Of a stretch of 64,000 nucleotides of DNA, positions 45,138 to 53,975 are shown piece by piece. The position numbers and the translations under genes are program-made. Numbering within the stretch: the first letter of the stretch is position 1; every line of letters starts with the position of its first letter. This stretch comes from Bacteroidota bacterium (GTDB taxonomy: Bacteria; Bacteroidota; Bacteroidia; Bacteroidales; Prolixibacteraceae). The DNA lies in contig JAJUGZ010000001.1 in assembly GCA_029265715.1 (NCBI GenBank), positions 1-64,000 of the forward strand, read 5' to 3'. A model generated the notes under the pieces. That model was not told the DNA's origin. It ran no database searches and worked only from the letters and a program-made list of their open reading frames with translations.

Positions 45138-45941
45138 TTAATTAGAATTTTCATTATAATTCAACAGCTTTGCCGTAGTCTGATGAAATTTCTCGGCCTC
45201 TTTCCGATGTTTGCTCTCCGGAAATTCATCGACAAAGGTAAAATATTCATCCAATGCAGAATTCAACCGTTCTTCCTTTTTTTCCTGAATACTATTGATA
45301 GCCAATAAATACTTGGCCTTCAGCAGCATAAACATCAGATCTTCCCGATAACGGGTATCCGGAAAATCTTTCAGAGAATTGGTCAGAGCGACAACAGCAG
45401 CCCGATAGTTTCCCAGATCATAATAAAGTTTCCCGGTCAGAAACGATTTATAAACTAATTTATCGCGCAACTCAATAATCAACCGGTTACTTTCATCCAC
45501 TTTAGATGAATTTGGATACAGGTTTATAAATAACTGCAATGCATCAATTGCATTCTGTGTCACGGTCTGGTCAAGCCTTGGATTGGGAGAATCGAGATAA
45601 AAACAATAACCAACCATAAACTGCGACTCTTCGGCATACTCGCTGCGGGGAAATTCTTTCACCAGCGTTTTAAAGTAATGCCCGGCCATCATGTAATCTT
45701 TTACCCCAAACTGGCTCTTCGCATAATAATAATATACCTTATCGGCCCGGCTGGTCCCCCGGTAAATGTTCAGCAACTCTTTTAACAAAGTAGATGATCG
45801 AACAAATTCACCGTCTTCGTAATATTCGATTGCTTTTTTGTACTTGAACTCATAATCAGTACTTTTCACAATTTTGTTATAGTCGCCACAGGAGCTTAAA
45901 ACCAGCAACCCCAGCAACCCGACCAGAAGGAAATTTCTCAT
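45138..45941 (-). CDS. bamD: Outer-membrane assembly lipoprotein BamD
   Basis: A 267-residue lipoprotein with a signal sequence and lipobox LSSC, followed by several TPR repeats (about 30-255, for example FKYKKAIEYYEDGEF). BamD works with BamA to insert beta-barrel proteins. Several in-frame ATGs exist (45980, 45953, 45947, 45941). A -7 box at 45958-45965 rules out the first and makes 45953 unlikely; 45941 gives the most typical signal peptide. It is the first gene of the operon that ends with recN. Confidence 0.92.
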   Translation of the reverse strand: MRNFLLVGLLGLLVLSSCGDYNKIVKSTDYEFKYKKAIEYYEDGEFVRSSTLLKELLNIYRGTSRADKVYYYYAKSQFGVKDYMMAGHYFKTLVKEFPRSEYAEESQFMVGYCFYLDSPNPRLDQTVTQNAIDALQLFINLYPNSSKVDESNRLIIELRDKLVYKSFLTGKLYYDLGNYRAAVVALTNSLKDFPDTRYREDLMFMLLKAKYLLAINSIQEKKEERLNSALDEYFTFVDEFPESKHRKEAEKFHQTTAKLLNYNENSN

Positions 45942-45957
45942 TCTCATTAGCATGGCG

Positions 45958-45965
45958 CAAATATA
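45958..45965 (-). promoter_or_regulatory. -7 box of the bamD operon
   Basis: TATATTTG on the minus strand, exact TAnnTTTG. It lies inside an upstream in-frame extension of bamD and so excludes the start at 45980. Confidence 0.6.
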
Positions 45966-46045
45966 CATTATTTTATGCAAAAATCAGGGCCGAAAATTAT
46001 AACGATTTATCAAGAAAACCTTCGGGTTTAGTATTAATTAACAAA

Positions 46046-46076
46046 TTTGCAGACTTCTTAAAAAAAATTACATTTG
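46046..46076 (+). promoter_or_regulatory. Exact Bacteroidota promoter of the acyltransferase gene
   Basis: TTTG (46046-46049), 19 bases, TACATTTG (46069-46076). Both boxes and the spacer match TTTG-N19-TAnnTTTG. Confidence 0.8.
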
Positions 46077-46101
46077 CACAGAAATTTTAAAACCTGATCA
46101 A

Positions 46102-47346
46102 GTGGACATTTTTGAAAAATTTAAAGGCAATTTAGGTAGCCTCGGTCAATACATGAAGCAGGCGCATGGTTATTTTGCTTTCCCAAAACTGGAAGGTGAG
46201 ATCGGGACCAAGATGAAATTCAGAGGAAAAGAAGTTTTGGTTTGGAGCCTGAACAATTATATCGGTCTTGCAAATCATCCGGAAGTGCGTGAAGCAGATG
46301 CAAAAGCTGCTGCAGAATGGGGACTGGCTTACCCGATGGGGGCCCGAATGATGTCCGGACAAACCAGTCGCCACGAAGAACTTGAGCAACAGCTTGCTCA
46401 GTTTGTTGGCAAACAAGATGCTTTCCTGTTAAACTATGGATACCAGGGAATGGTTTCGATCATCGATGCAATCTGCGGACGTAACGACGTGATTGTTTAT
46501 GATTCGGAGTCACACGCCTGTATCCTCGACGGTGTACGTCTTCACATGGGAAAACGCTTCGTTTATGCCCATAACAACATGGATAGCCTGCGTGTACAGT
46601 TGGGTCGTGCAACCAAATTGGCTGAAAAGCAAAATGGTGGTATCCTGGTTATTACCGAAGGTGTTTTTGGTATGGCAGGAGACCTCGGTAAATTAGATGA
46701 AATCGCCAAACTGAAAGACGAATTCGAGTTCCGCCTTTTGGTTGACGATGCTCACGGACTTGGCACAATGGGTAAAACCGGCGCCGGAACCGCCGAACAC
46801 TTTGGAGTAACCGACAAGGTCGACTTAATGTTTGGAACGTTCGCCAAATCAATGGCTGGAATTGGTGCTTTCATCGCATGCGATGAAGATATTTGCAACT
46901 ACCTGCGCTACAATATGCGTTCACAGACATTTGCCAAATCGTTGCCTATGCCTATGGTAATCGGAGCTCTTAAACGACTTGAACTGCTCCGTACCAGACC
47001 AGAACTGCGCGAAAAACTTTGGACCGTAGTTAACGCGTTACAAAGTGGGTTGCGTGCTGAAGGATTTGATTTAGGTGTTACAAACTCACCTGTTACTCCC
47101 GTATATTTTAAAGGAGGTGTAACCGAAGCGACCAACGTAGTTATGGATCTCCGCGAAAACTTCAACGTTTTCTGCTCGGTTGTTGCCTACCCGGTTATCC
47201 CGAAAGGACAGATTATGCTTCGCTTAATCCCAACAGCGGTCCATACCCTGGAAGATGTTGAGTACACGATCAAAGCATTTTCTGAAGTGCGCCGCAAACT
47301 GGAAGAAGGCAAATACAACTTAAGTCAGATTCCGTCTATCGTATAA
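46102..47346 (+). CDS. Alpha-oxoamine synthase (serine palmitoyltransferase / cysteate acyltransferase-like)
   Basis: A 414-residue PLP enzyme with a GTG start, 26 bases after an exact promoter. The PLP lysine is K249 in TFAKSMAGIGA. VDDAHGLG (D216, H218) and SESHACILDG (H138) bind the cofactor. The fold joins an amino acid and an acyl thioester with loss of CO2. Bacteroidota use such enzymes for sphingolipids (serine) and for sulfonolipids (cysteate); other members make 2-amino-3-ketobutyrate (KBL) or 8-amino-7-oxononanoate (BioF). The N-terminal MDIFEKFKGN...HGYFAFPKLEGE type is common in Bacteroidota lipid pathways. Substrate cannot be told from the sequence alone. Confidence 0.8.
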   Translation: MDIFEKFKGNLGSLGQYMKQAHGYFAFPKLEGEIGTKMKFRGKEVLVWSLNNYIGLANHPEVREADAKAAAEWGLAYPMGARMMSGQTSRHEELEQQLAQFVGKQDAFLLNYGYQGMVSIIDAICGRNDVIVYDSESHACILDGVRLHMGKRFVYAHNNMDSLRVQLGRATKLAEKQNGGILVITEGVFGMAGDLGKLDEIAKLKDEFEFRLLVDDAHGLGTMGKTGAGTAEHFGVTDKVDLMFGTFAKSMAGIGAFIACDEDICNYLRYNMRSQTFAKSLPMPMVIGALKRLELLRTRPELREKLWTVVNALQSGLRAEGFDLGVTNSPVTPVYFKGGVTEATNVVMDLRENFNVFCSVVAYPVIPKGQIMLRLIPTAVHTLEDVEYTIKAFSEVRRKLEEGKYNLSQIPSIV

Positions 47347-47371
47347 AGACAACTCATCTCATAACGATAAT

Positions 47372-47402
47372 AAAAAAGCCATCTTAATGATGGCTTTTTT
47401 AT
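47372..47402 (+). terminator. Terminator after the alpha-oxoamine synthase gene
   Basis: AAAAAAGCCATC pairs with GATGGCTTTTTT across a 5-base loop; the right arm ends in a T-run. Confidence 0.85.
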
Positions 47403-47435
47403 TATCTGAAACCGGGAGAAAATTCATGCAAAAAC

Positions 47436-49079
47436 TCAGGGCAATGAAATAAACCCGCCCAGTGCAAAAACCAATGCCCCCTGCCAGTTTATCGCAATTT
47501 CATTGGTTATATAATCTTCCTGGACATCATTCCATCCGGTAGCAGACTGTCCGCCGCCAACCAGATAGCCGGGCCAGGGTTGTTCGGCCTGATCGGAACC
47601 CGAACGCCGGTCGTGCGGGTTCATCGGCGGATTTATCCCCAACCCAGTTACATACGAACGGTTGTAAATATTCCGCCCAAACAAATGCCCAATAGCCGCC
47701 AGCGAGGTTGTTTCAAACTTTTTATCCGGAGCAATCCGGTTGGCAACCTGCAAATTGATCACCTGCCGTGCAACCGTTCCATTACAACCCCAGTAATAGC
47801 GGACCAGCGGCCGGCCAAAAACATCAGCACGGCTGTTTTCCACAATTTTCGAAGCGACAGCAACGATATTTCTATTCACTTTAGCCAGAATTTCAGGATT
47901 TTTTCCTGATCTGCCGGAAAGCGCATACGTGAACATTCCCAGGTTCGACACATTGCCCCAGTCCCAATCTTCATGAATACCTGCATTCAAGGCTTTAGCC
48001 CTTCTTTCAAAGTCAGCCAAAACTTCCGGATCGCCGGTTGTTTCCCATAACTCCGCAGCAGCCCACAGCCTGTCGTCCGGATCGGCTGTCTGATAGCCGC
48101 CGGTCGAAAAATCGCCCTGCACAAATCCTTTGTTTTCCGGATTCTCTTTCAGGAATCGATAGCTGTTCCACGCAGCCTGCAGGCAAACCCCGGCATAAAC
48201 CTGATCGTATGGCTTAAAATAACGGGCCGCTTGCGCCATCATAGCTACAAAGTCGGCAGTGGCTGCCGAACTCCAATCGGTAAAATATCGTTTGGCCGAA
48301 TCCGTTTCAGCCGGGATGAACGGGGCAAATTTCGTCCGGGTAAGCTTGTGAGAAACCCTTCCGGAGCCGTCCGGATATTGCATGGTCAGCAGCCAATCGG
48401 TCTCCCACTTCAATTCTTTCAGGTAATCCGGATACCCCGGGGCTGTTTCGGGCAAATCGAGTTTTACTGTTTTCAGGTTATCCTGAAAGAGTTCCCAGGC
48501 CAAAAACATCATGCCCACTGTTATGCCGGCATTCACGGTATATTTCCCGTAATCGCCGGCATCGTGCCAACCTTTGGTCCCGTCGCGCCGCGAACCCGGG
48601 TTCCCGATATAATCTTCGTACCCGTCGTTCAGATGGCAGGCCGCATGCTCATACTTCACTCCGTTGTGCTCGCCGGAAACAGCCGTTCCGCAGCGCCACA
48701 AATAAAACGCACGCATAGTGGTATAAAAAGCAGCATTATACACATCCGGCCCGATCCTGAAATCGACCGACCGGGCCCGTCCGGGGATTTCAAGCCGATA
48801 GGTCCCGGGCGTTTCGAAAGCTGAAAAATCGGCGATACAGGCCGAGGCGTCAACGTCTTCCTGCCACAAGGCAGAACTTGTTTTTCCGGAGAAAACAACC
48901 CGATTGGTTTTCACATCGATCAGTTGAAATTCAAATGATTCGTTGGCCAGGACGGTTGCTTTTTTCTCTGACTGCGGCAAGAAACCAAGCGAATTGAGGC
49001 AAATCTGAATGCCGGAAGGCTGTGCATACCCCCAAAACGCCATTGACAACATGATAACAAATACACTTATCTTACTCAT
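47436..49079 (-). CDS. Secreted GH9 endo-glucanase / endo-xyloglucanase-like enzyme
   Basis: A 547-residue exported enzyme with a signal peptide (about 1-19, GYAQ). Residues about 22-108 are an Ig-like CelD_N domain. Residues about 112-547 are a GH9 (alpha/alpha)6 barrel with the base motif GWHDAGDYGKY (D173, D176), PPMNPHDRRS near the active site, and the acid Glu E527 in ITNEIAINW. GH9 enzymes cut beta-1,4-glucan chains; a GH9 belongs to known Bacteroides xyloglucan loci. It is separated from the GH31 gene by a strong terminator, so it needs its own promoter, which I could not place with certainty. Confidence 0.9.
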   Translation of the reverse strand: MSKISVFVIMLSMAFWGYAQPSGIQICLNSLGFLPQSEKKATVLANESFEFQLIDVKTNRVVFSGKTSSALWQEDVDASACIADFSAFETPGTYRLEIPGRARSVDFRIGPDVYNAAFYTTMRAFYLWRCGTAVSGEHNGVKYEHAACHLNDGYEDYIGNPGSRRDGTKGWHDAGDYGKYTVNAGITVGMMFLAWELFQDNLKTVKLDLPETAPGYPDYLKELKWETDWLLTMQYPDGSGRVSHKLTRTKFAPFIPAETDSAKRYFTDWSSAATADFVAMMAQAARYFKPYDQVYAGVCLQAAWNSYRFLKENPENKGFVQGDFSTGGYQTADPDDRLWAAAELWETTGDPEVLADFERRAKALNAGIHEDWDWGNVSNLGMFTYALSGRSGKNPEILAKVNRNIVAVASKIVENSRADVFGRPLVRYYWGCNGTVARQVINLQVANRIAPDKKFETTSLAAIGHLFGRNIYNRSYVTGLGINPPMNPHDRRSGSDQAEQPWPGYLVGGGQSATGWNDVQEDYITNEIAINWQGALVFALGGFISLP

Positions 49080-49151
49080 TGTTTGGTAGGTTTTATTAGA
49101 GATTATGAATTTACTGATTTCTATGCATAAAAGGGTTAACCTGTTTGAAAC

Positions 49152-49192
49152 AAAAGCTCCGGATAATCAGCAATATGAAATCCGGAGCTTTT
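49152..49192 (-). terminator. Strong terminator between the YicI-like GH31 and GH9 genes
   Basis: AAAAGCTCCGGAT (49152-49164) pairs perfectly with ATCCGGAGCTTTT (49180-49192); T residues end the minus-strand arm. Confidence 0.88.
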
Positions 49193-49214
49193 AATTGTAA
49201 CCTAAAACAAAAAA

Positions 49215-51632
49215 CTATTTCACGCCGGAAACAATTTTCCAGCTAACCACATTTTTCAAAGGATCGTTTTCAAGTACAAAGGTTGTCCCTTTTTTAGCAA
49301 CCGCCAGATCGAATAATTTCTGGTCGGAAGGCAAACAGATTTTACCGGTTGCTTTTTCGTCGCCGCTTGCATATACCACCAGTTCCAGCTTCGACCAGTC
49401 TAAATCCCGGGTTGATTGCGCCACGTTGATGTGCGGGATGACGGCGCCATCGCGGACGAGCACCACAACCGGAATTTTTCCGGCCTCAATGCGATGCCAT
49501 CCACCCTCATAAACTTTTCGGGTTTGGTAGTCGATCCATTTTCCCTCCGGGAGATAAACATTTCGTCCGGTGCTTCCGGCTTCGAACAACGGAGCCACCA
49601 GCATGTCGGAACCAAACAGATATTCATCGTCAACCAGCCAGGAACCGGCATCGTGCGGATATTCCACAAAGAGGGCACGCACCATAGGCAATCCGTGTTC
49701 GCTGGCATATTTCGACTGGGCATAAATGTATGGCATCAACCTGTATTTCATTTCGTCGGCCATACGGAAGGCATTGTTAAAGTCATCGTTGTATTCCCAA
49801 GGCTCTTTGGGTGGCGCCCCGTGCGTGCGACTGTGCGACGTCAGCATCCCGAAAGGCAGCCAGCGGCGGTACAGTTCTTCAGGCGTGCGATTAACAAAAC
49901 CGCCAATGTCGTGGCTCCAGAAAGTAAAACCGCACAAACCCAACGACAAACCGGCCCGTAAAGTCGATGCCATCGCATTGTCCGTATTAGCGGCATCGCC
50001 TCCCCAATGAAGCGGGTAGCGCTGGCTTCCGGCCCAGGTACTGCGCGCCCAGATCAGAGTTTCGCCGGTTACTTTCTTTGTGATTTCAGCCACGGCTTTG
50101 TTGTAGCGTAGCGGATAGAGATTGTGCTCGTAAAAACCGGTCCGTCCCGAAGCAAAAATCCCGTTGGCCGGGGCTGCTTCGCCAAAGTCAACTTTAATGG
50201 CACCAACGCCCAGCTTCAGCAACCCGGCAATTTTATCCTGGTACCAGTCAACCGTTGCCGGATTTGAGAAATCGAGGACGGCATCTTCGTACGGAAGGTT
50301 CCCCTTGTTATTTTTCACAAACAGGCCTTTGTCGATGATTTCCCGGTATAACGAATTTTTGGGCACAAAGTACGGCAACTGCCATAAACACACGTGCAAA
50401 CCCATCGCTTTCAGGTCGGCAATCATTTTCTCCGGATTGTCAAACCGCGATTTGGAGAACTGGTAATCACAACGCCAGTCGTTTTCGAACCAGCCGGTAT
50501 CAAAATGGATGACATCGGCCGGGATTCGGTTCTTGCGCAAATCGGCAGCCACTTTCCGGCCATCGGCTTCAGAAAAGTAAGTGATGCGGCTCATCCACAG
50601 GCCAAACGACCACAGCGGCGGCATCGTTGCTTTTCCGGTCAGATCGGTATAGGCATCCAGGATATCTTTGGGTTCGCCCAGAAAAACAAACAAATCGAGC
50701 GACTCGTCGCCGATCATCAGGTTGGCCACCGAGTTGTAATACTTCCCAAAATCGCAGGAAATTGGCGACGAGGTGTGCATAAACATGCCGTATCCGCGGC
50801 TGCTCATGAAAAATGGGATTGGCTTGTACATGGTTTCGTTCTGCACACCGTTGGCATCATCGGTCCATAAAACCACTTTTTGCCCCCGTTTATCTAACCC
50901 TTTGAACGACTCGCCACAACCGAATATCTTTTCACCGGGCGAAAGGCTAAAAGCGGCATTCACGCTGCGCGAATAATCCGACGAACGGCGCACGTAGGCA
51001 AATGGGACAAAGGGGGTGTAGGTCTCGTTATTATCGACCTGATTGACAGTCTGAGTAAGTAACTTGCCCTGAGCGTCGTAAAACTCGATTCGCCAGGGCG
51101 AGATCCGAACAATCACGGAGCCGAATGCGCTTGTGTATTTATGTCCTCCCTCTATTTTCGAATACTTCCAGGAACGGTCGGTTGGAGCAAACCCGTTGAC
51201 CAGCATCAGCGATGGCTGGTCTGGCTGTGTTTCAATGCCCGTTTTCATACGGATACGAACCGTCCGGGGCGAAACAAATTCGAGCGAAAACGGCATGTGA
51301 GGGTTGGCTTCGTATTCAAGCCCCGGAAATTCATTTCCTCCAATCGGGCGCAAAAAAGCCAGCATATTGTTGAATGCCTGCCGTGTCTGGTACACATTGC
51401 GCATCCATCTAACCGTTCCCCGGCCAGTCGCCGGATCGAAGGCGGTTAAACTATCAGCTAAAAAATAGGTATTCGAAAAATTCCTGAAATCTTCACTGAT
51501 ATCAACCGGCTCGTTCAGCAAAGCCTGGTTGGGTGCCCCGGAAGCCAGGGGCAACTGGGCCCGCAAACTTCCAAACATCAACAGCAAAACTGCTATCAGG
51601 AAGGAACAATTAATTCTGTTTATTTTTTGCAT
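49215..51632 (-). CDS. Secreted GH31 alpha-xylosidase/alpha-glucosidase (YicI-like)
   Basis: An 805-residue exported enzyme with a signal segment (about 10-25, ending RAQ). The N-terminal beta-sandwich (about 110-320) leads to a GH31 barrel (about 335-640). The nucleophile is D482 in IKVDFGE and the acid/base is D546 in HWGGDAANT. The KxDFGE form is typical of YicI-like alpha-xylosidases, which remove xylose from xyloglucan oligomers. It has no PA14 insert, unlike the GH31 encoded at 53976, so the two probably act on different substrates or at different steps. A terminator for the GH3 gene lies just upstream. Confidence 0.9.
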   Translation of the reverse strand: MQKINRINCSFLIAVLLLMFGSLRAQLPLASGAPNQALLNEPVDISEDFRNFSNTYFLADSLTAFDPATGRGTVRWMRNVYQTRQAFNNMLAFLRPIGGNEFPGLEYEANPHMPFSLEFVSPRTVRIRMKTGIETQPDQPSLMLVNGFAPTDRSWKYSKIEGGHKYTSAFGSVIVRISPWRIEFYDAQGKLLTQTVNQVDNNETYTPFVPFAYVRRSSDYSRSVNAAFSLSPGEKIFGCGESFKGLDKRGQKVVLWTDDANGVQNETMYKPIPFFMSSRGYGMFMHTSSPISCDFGKYYNSVANLMIGDESLDLFVFLGEPKDILDAYTDLTGKATMPPLWSFGLWMSRITYFSEADGRKVAADLRKNRIPADVIHFDTGWFENDWRCDYQFSKSRFDNPEKMIADLKAMGLHVCLWQLPYFVPKNSLYREIIDKGLFVKNNKGNLPYEDAVLDFSNPATVDWYQDKIAGLLKLGVGAIKVDFGEAAPANGIFASGRTGFYEHNLYPLRYNKAVAEITKKVTGETLIWARSTWAGSQRYPLHWGGDAANTDNAMASTLRAGLSLGLCGFTFWSHDIGGFVNRTPEELYRRWLPFGMLTSHSRTHGAPPKEPWEYNDDFNNAFRMADEMKYRLMPYIYAQSKYASEHGLPMVRALFVEYPHDAGSWLVDDEYLFGSDMLVAPLFEAGSTGRNVYLPEGKWIDYQTRKVYEGGWHRIEAGKIPVVVLVRDGAVIPHINVAQSTRDLDWSKLELVVYASGDEKATGKICLPSDQKLFDLAVAKKGTTFVLENDPLKNVVSWKIVSGVK

Positions 51633-51680
51633 AAGTTATTGTTTTAGAAAAGTTAGTACCGACAAGATACAAAATATATG

Positions 51681-51711
51681 AAAAGCAGAGGCGCAGAACA
51701 TACGCCCCTGC
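51681..51711 (-). terminator. Terminator after the GH3 gene
   Basis: On the minus strand GCAGGGGCG pairs with CGCCTCTGC (one G-T pair), followed by TTTT, starting eight bases after the GH3 stop. Confidence 0.65.
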
Positions 51712-51718
51712 ATCCCGG

Positions 51719-53893
51719 TTATCGAACCATAATTTCTTTACTCAGGCGAATATCACCAGCCGAAGCACTTACATGCAAATCAAATTTTCCGGGTTCCACA
51801 TCAAACTTTTGCCTGCCTTCGTTCCAGAAGCCCAGGTCTGATACGTTCACGTTCAGTTCAATAACCTGCTCCTCCCCGCTTTTCAGGAATACTTTTTTGA
51901 AAGCTTTCAATTCCTTGGCCGGACGGACGACCGAACATTCAGGATCGGAAACATACAATTGCACCGTTTCTGCGCCATCCACATTCCCGGTATTCTTTAT
52001 TTTAACCTGAACTTTAATGGTTTCATCCTGACGGTATTCTGCTTTGTTGGTCTGAACATCGGCATATTCGAAAGTCGCATAAGACAAGCCGTGGCCAAAC
52101 GGGTACAACGGTTTGATGTTTTTTGTATCGTACCAGCGATAACCGACTAAAATATCTTCTTCGTATTTAACAGTCAGCTCTTTGCCGGGGAAGTTACCCA
52201 GCGCATGGGCCGGGCTGTCGCTGAGCGAGACCGGAATTGTAAAGGGCATTTTTCCTGAAGGGTTAACCTTTCCTAAAAGCACATCAGCCAGGGCATTTCC
52301 GCCTTCAGAGCCATTGTACCATGCCCAGAGCATCGCCGGGACCTGGTCGTTGATGCGGCTCAAATCGAGCGGAGAGCCAGCCGTAAATACGACAATCGTT
52401 CTCGGGTTCACTTTGGCAACCTCCTGAATGAGTTCCTCCTGTCCATAAGGCAAATTCATATCCGGGCGGTCGTAACCTTCCACATCGTAATCGTGGTTAA
52501 TCCCGGCGAAAACAATGGCCACATCCGATTTGGCTGCCACCTGAACGGCTTCTTTCCGGAGTTTGGCCTGGCGTGCTTTGTCTTCCTTAACGATCAGGCC
52601 TTTGTCCCAGGTTAATTCCGACTCTTTGGCGTATCCCTGAACGACATTCAAAGTCACCGAATTGCCCAAGCGGTTTTGCAGTCCGGCCAGCTGGGTAATT
52701 TCATATTTGGTTTTCAGGCCCGAACTGTTTCCGCCGGCAGCATGTTTGCGGGTAGCATTGTCGCCGATCACGGCAATGGTTTTCACGTTCTCCAGATGAA
52801 TAGGCAGCAGCTGATTATCGTTTTTCAGCAAAACGATTGATTCTTTAGCCACATTGTAAGCAGCCTGCGAGTGTTCGGGCGTTGTAAACGAGCCTTTGGC
52901 CCGAAGACTGTCCATGGTTTTGGTTTTCAGCATCACCCACAAAATGTGACGGACTTTCTCGTTGATCACCTCTTCGCTTACTTTTCCTTCCTGAACTGCC
53001 TTCAGAAGTTTATCGGCAAAATAGTAGCGATTGTAAGCGCTGTCGGTCCCCATTTCTAAATCGAGGCCGGCCTGTGCAGACTCTGTCGTTGTATGAACGG
53101 CAGCCCAATCAGACATAACCAACCCTTTAAAATTCATCTCCTCCCGGAGAATGTCGGTCATCAAATACGGGTTTTCGCAGCACCACAAACCTCTGAATTT
53201 ATTGTAAGCCCCCATGACGGTGTAAACGCCGCCCTTTTCAACCGCAGCCTTAAACCCGGGCAGGTAAATTTCGCGCAAAGCCCGTTCGCTCATTTCAACG
53301 TTCACGGTTCCGCGATCGGTTTCCTGGTTATTGCCCAAATAATGCTTGATGCAGGCAGCCACGTCGCCCGACTGGATTCCCTGAATCAGCGGGACACACA
53401 TTTGGCTTACCAGGTACGGGTCTTCACCCATGTACTCGAAATTGCGCCCATTCAGCGGCGTACGCATGATATTGATACCGGGCCCGAGCAAAACATCTTT
53501 GCCGCGCCAGCGGGCTTCTTCGCCCAAAGCGGTTCCGCCTTGTTTGGCCAGTTCGGGGTTCCAGGTTGCGGCCAGCGCTGTTCCGGTCGGGAAATATGTG
53601 CACGAATCGTTGGTCCAGCCAGCGGCAGCCCATGAGTCGCGGCTGATTTCTTCACGAACGCCGTGAGGCCCGTCAGACATGTGCAGTTCCGGAATGCCCA
53701 GCCGTTCGACGCCGGCGCTGGTGAATTTTGAATTGCCGTGCAGCATGCCAATCTTTTCGTCTAAGGTCATCTGGCTGATCAGGCTGTCAATTTTTGCCTG
53801 ATCTCTGGCATCCGGATCGTTTGCTTGTTTGGGTTGACTTGTACAGGCTATCAAGCCGGATAAAATAATCGTAAAAAATGAGATTCTCTTCAT
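51719..53893 (-). CDS. GH3 beta-glucosidase-type lipoprotein
   Basis: A 724-residue lipoprotein with lipobox LIAC (C17). A GH3 barrel (about 35-300) carries the nucleophile D262 in LVMSDWAAVH. The alpha/beta sandwich domain follows (about 360-560), and an Fn3-like domain closes the protein (about 620-720). Family members release terminal beta-linked glucose (or xylose) from oligosaccharides. In xyloglucan loci GH3 enzymes finish the oligomers after alpha-xylosidase action. It lies between the two GH31 genes (82 and 86 bases). Confidence 0.9.
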   Translation of the reverse strand: MKRISFFTIILSGLIACTSQPKQANDPDARDQAKIDSLISQMTLDEKIGMLHGNSKFTSAGVERLGIPELHMSDGPHGVREEISRDSWAAAGWTNDSCTYFPTGTALAATWNPELAKQGGTALGEEARWRGKDVLLGPGINIMRTPLNGRNFEYMGEDPYLVSQMCVPLIQGIQSGDVAACIKHYLGNNQETDRGTVNVEMSERALREIYLPGFKAAVEKGGVYTVMGAYNKFRGLWCCENPYLMTDILREEMNFKGLVMSDWAAVHTTTESAQAGLDLEMGTDSAYNRYYFADKLLKAVQEGKVSEEVINEKVRHILWVMLKTKTMDSLRAKGSFTTPEHSQAAYNVAKESIVLLKNDNQLLPIHLENVKTIAVIGDNATRKHAAGGNSSGLKTKYEITQLAGLQNRLGNSVTLNVVQGYAKESELTWDKGLIVKEDKARQAKLRKEAVQVAAKSDVAIVFAGINHDYDVEGYDRPDMNLPYGQEELIQEVAKVNPRTIVVFTAGSPLDLSRINDQVPAMLWAWYNGSEGGNALADVLLGKVNPSGKMPFTIPVSLSDSPAHALGNFPGKELTVKYEEDILVGYRWYDTKNIKPLYPFGHGLSYATFEYADVQTNKAEYRQDETIKVQVKIKNTGNVDGAETVQLYVSDPECSVVRPAKELKAFKKVFLKSGEEQVIELNVNVSDLGFWNEGRQKFDVEPGKFDLHVSASAGDIRLSKEIMVR

Positions 53894-53975
53894 GTGTAAT
53901 TTATTGGTATTTTAATCTGTTTTACCGGACAAACACGCGCTCTGAAGAAGTTTTGCTTCAATGGACGTTGCCGTT

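Noticed and set aside
48231-48824. 197-codon ORF antisense to the GH9 gene
   Set aside because: It overlaps the GH9 catalytic region in full and shows no domain.
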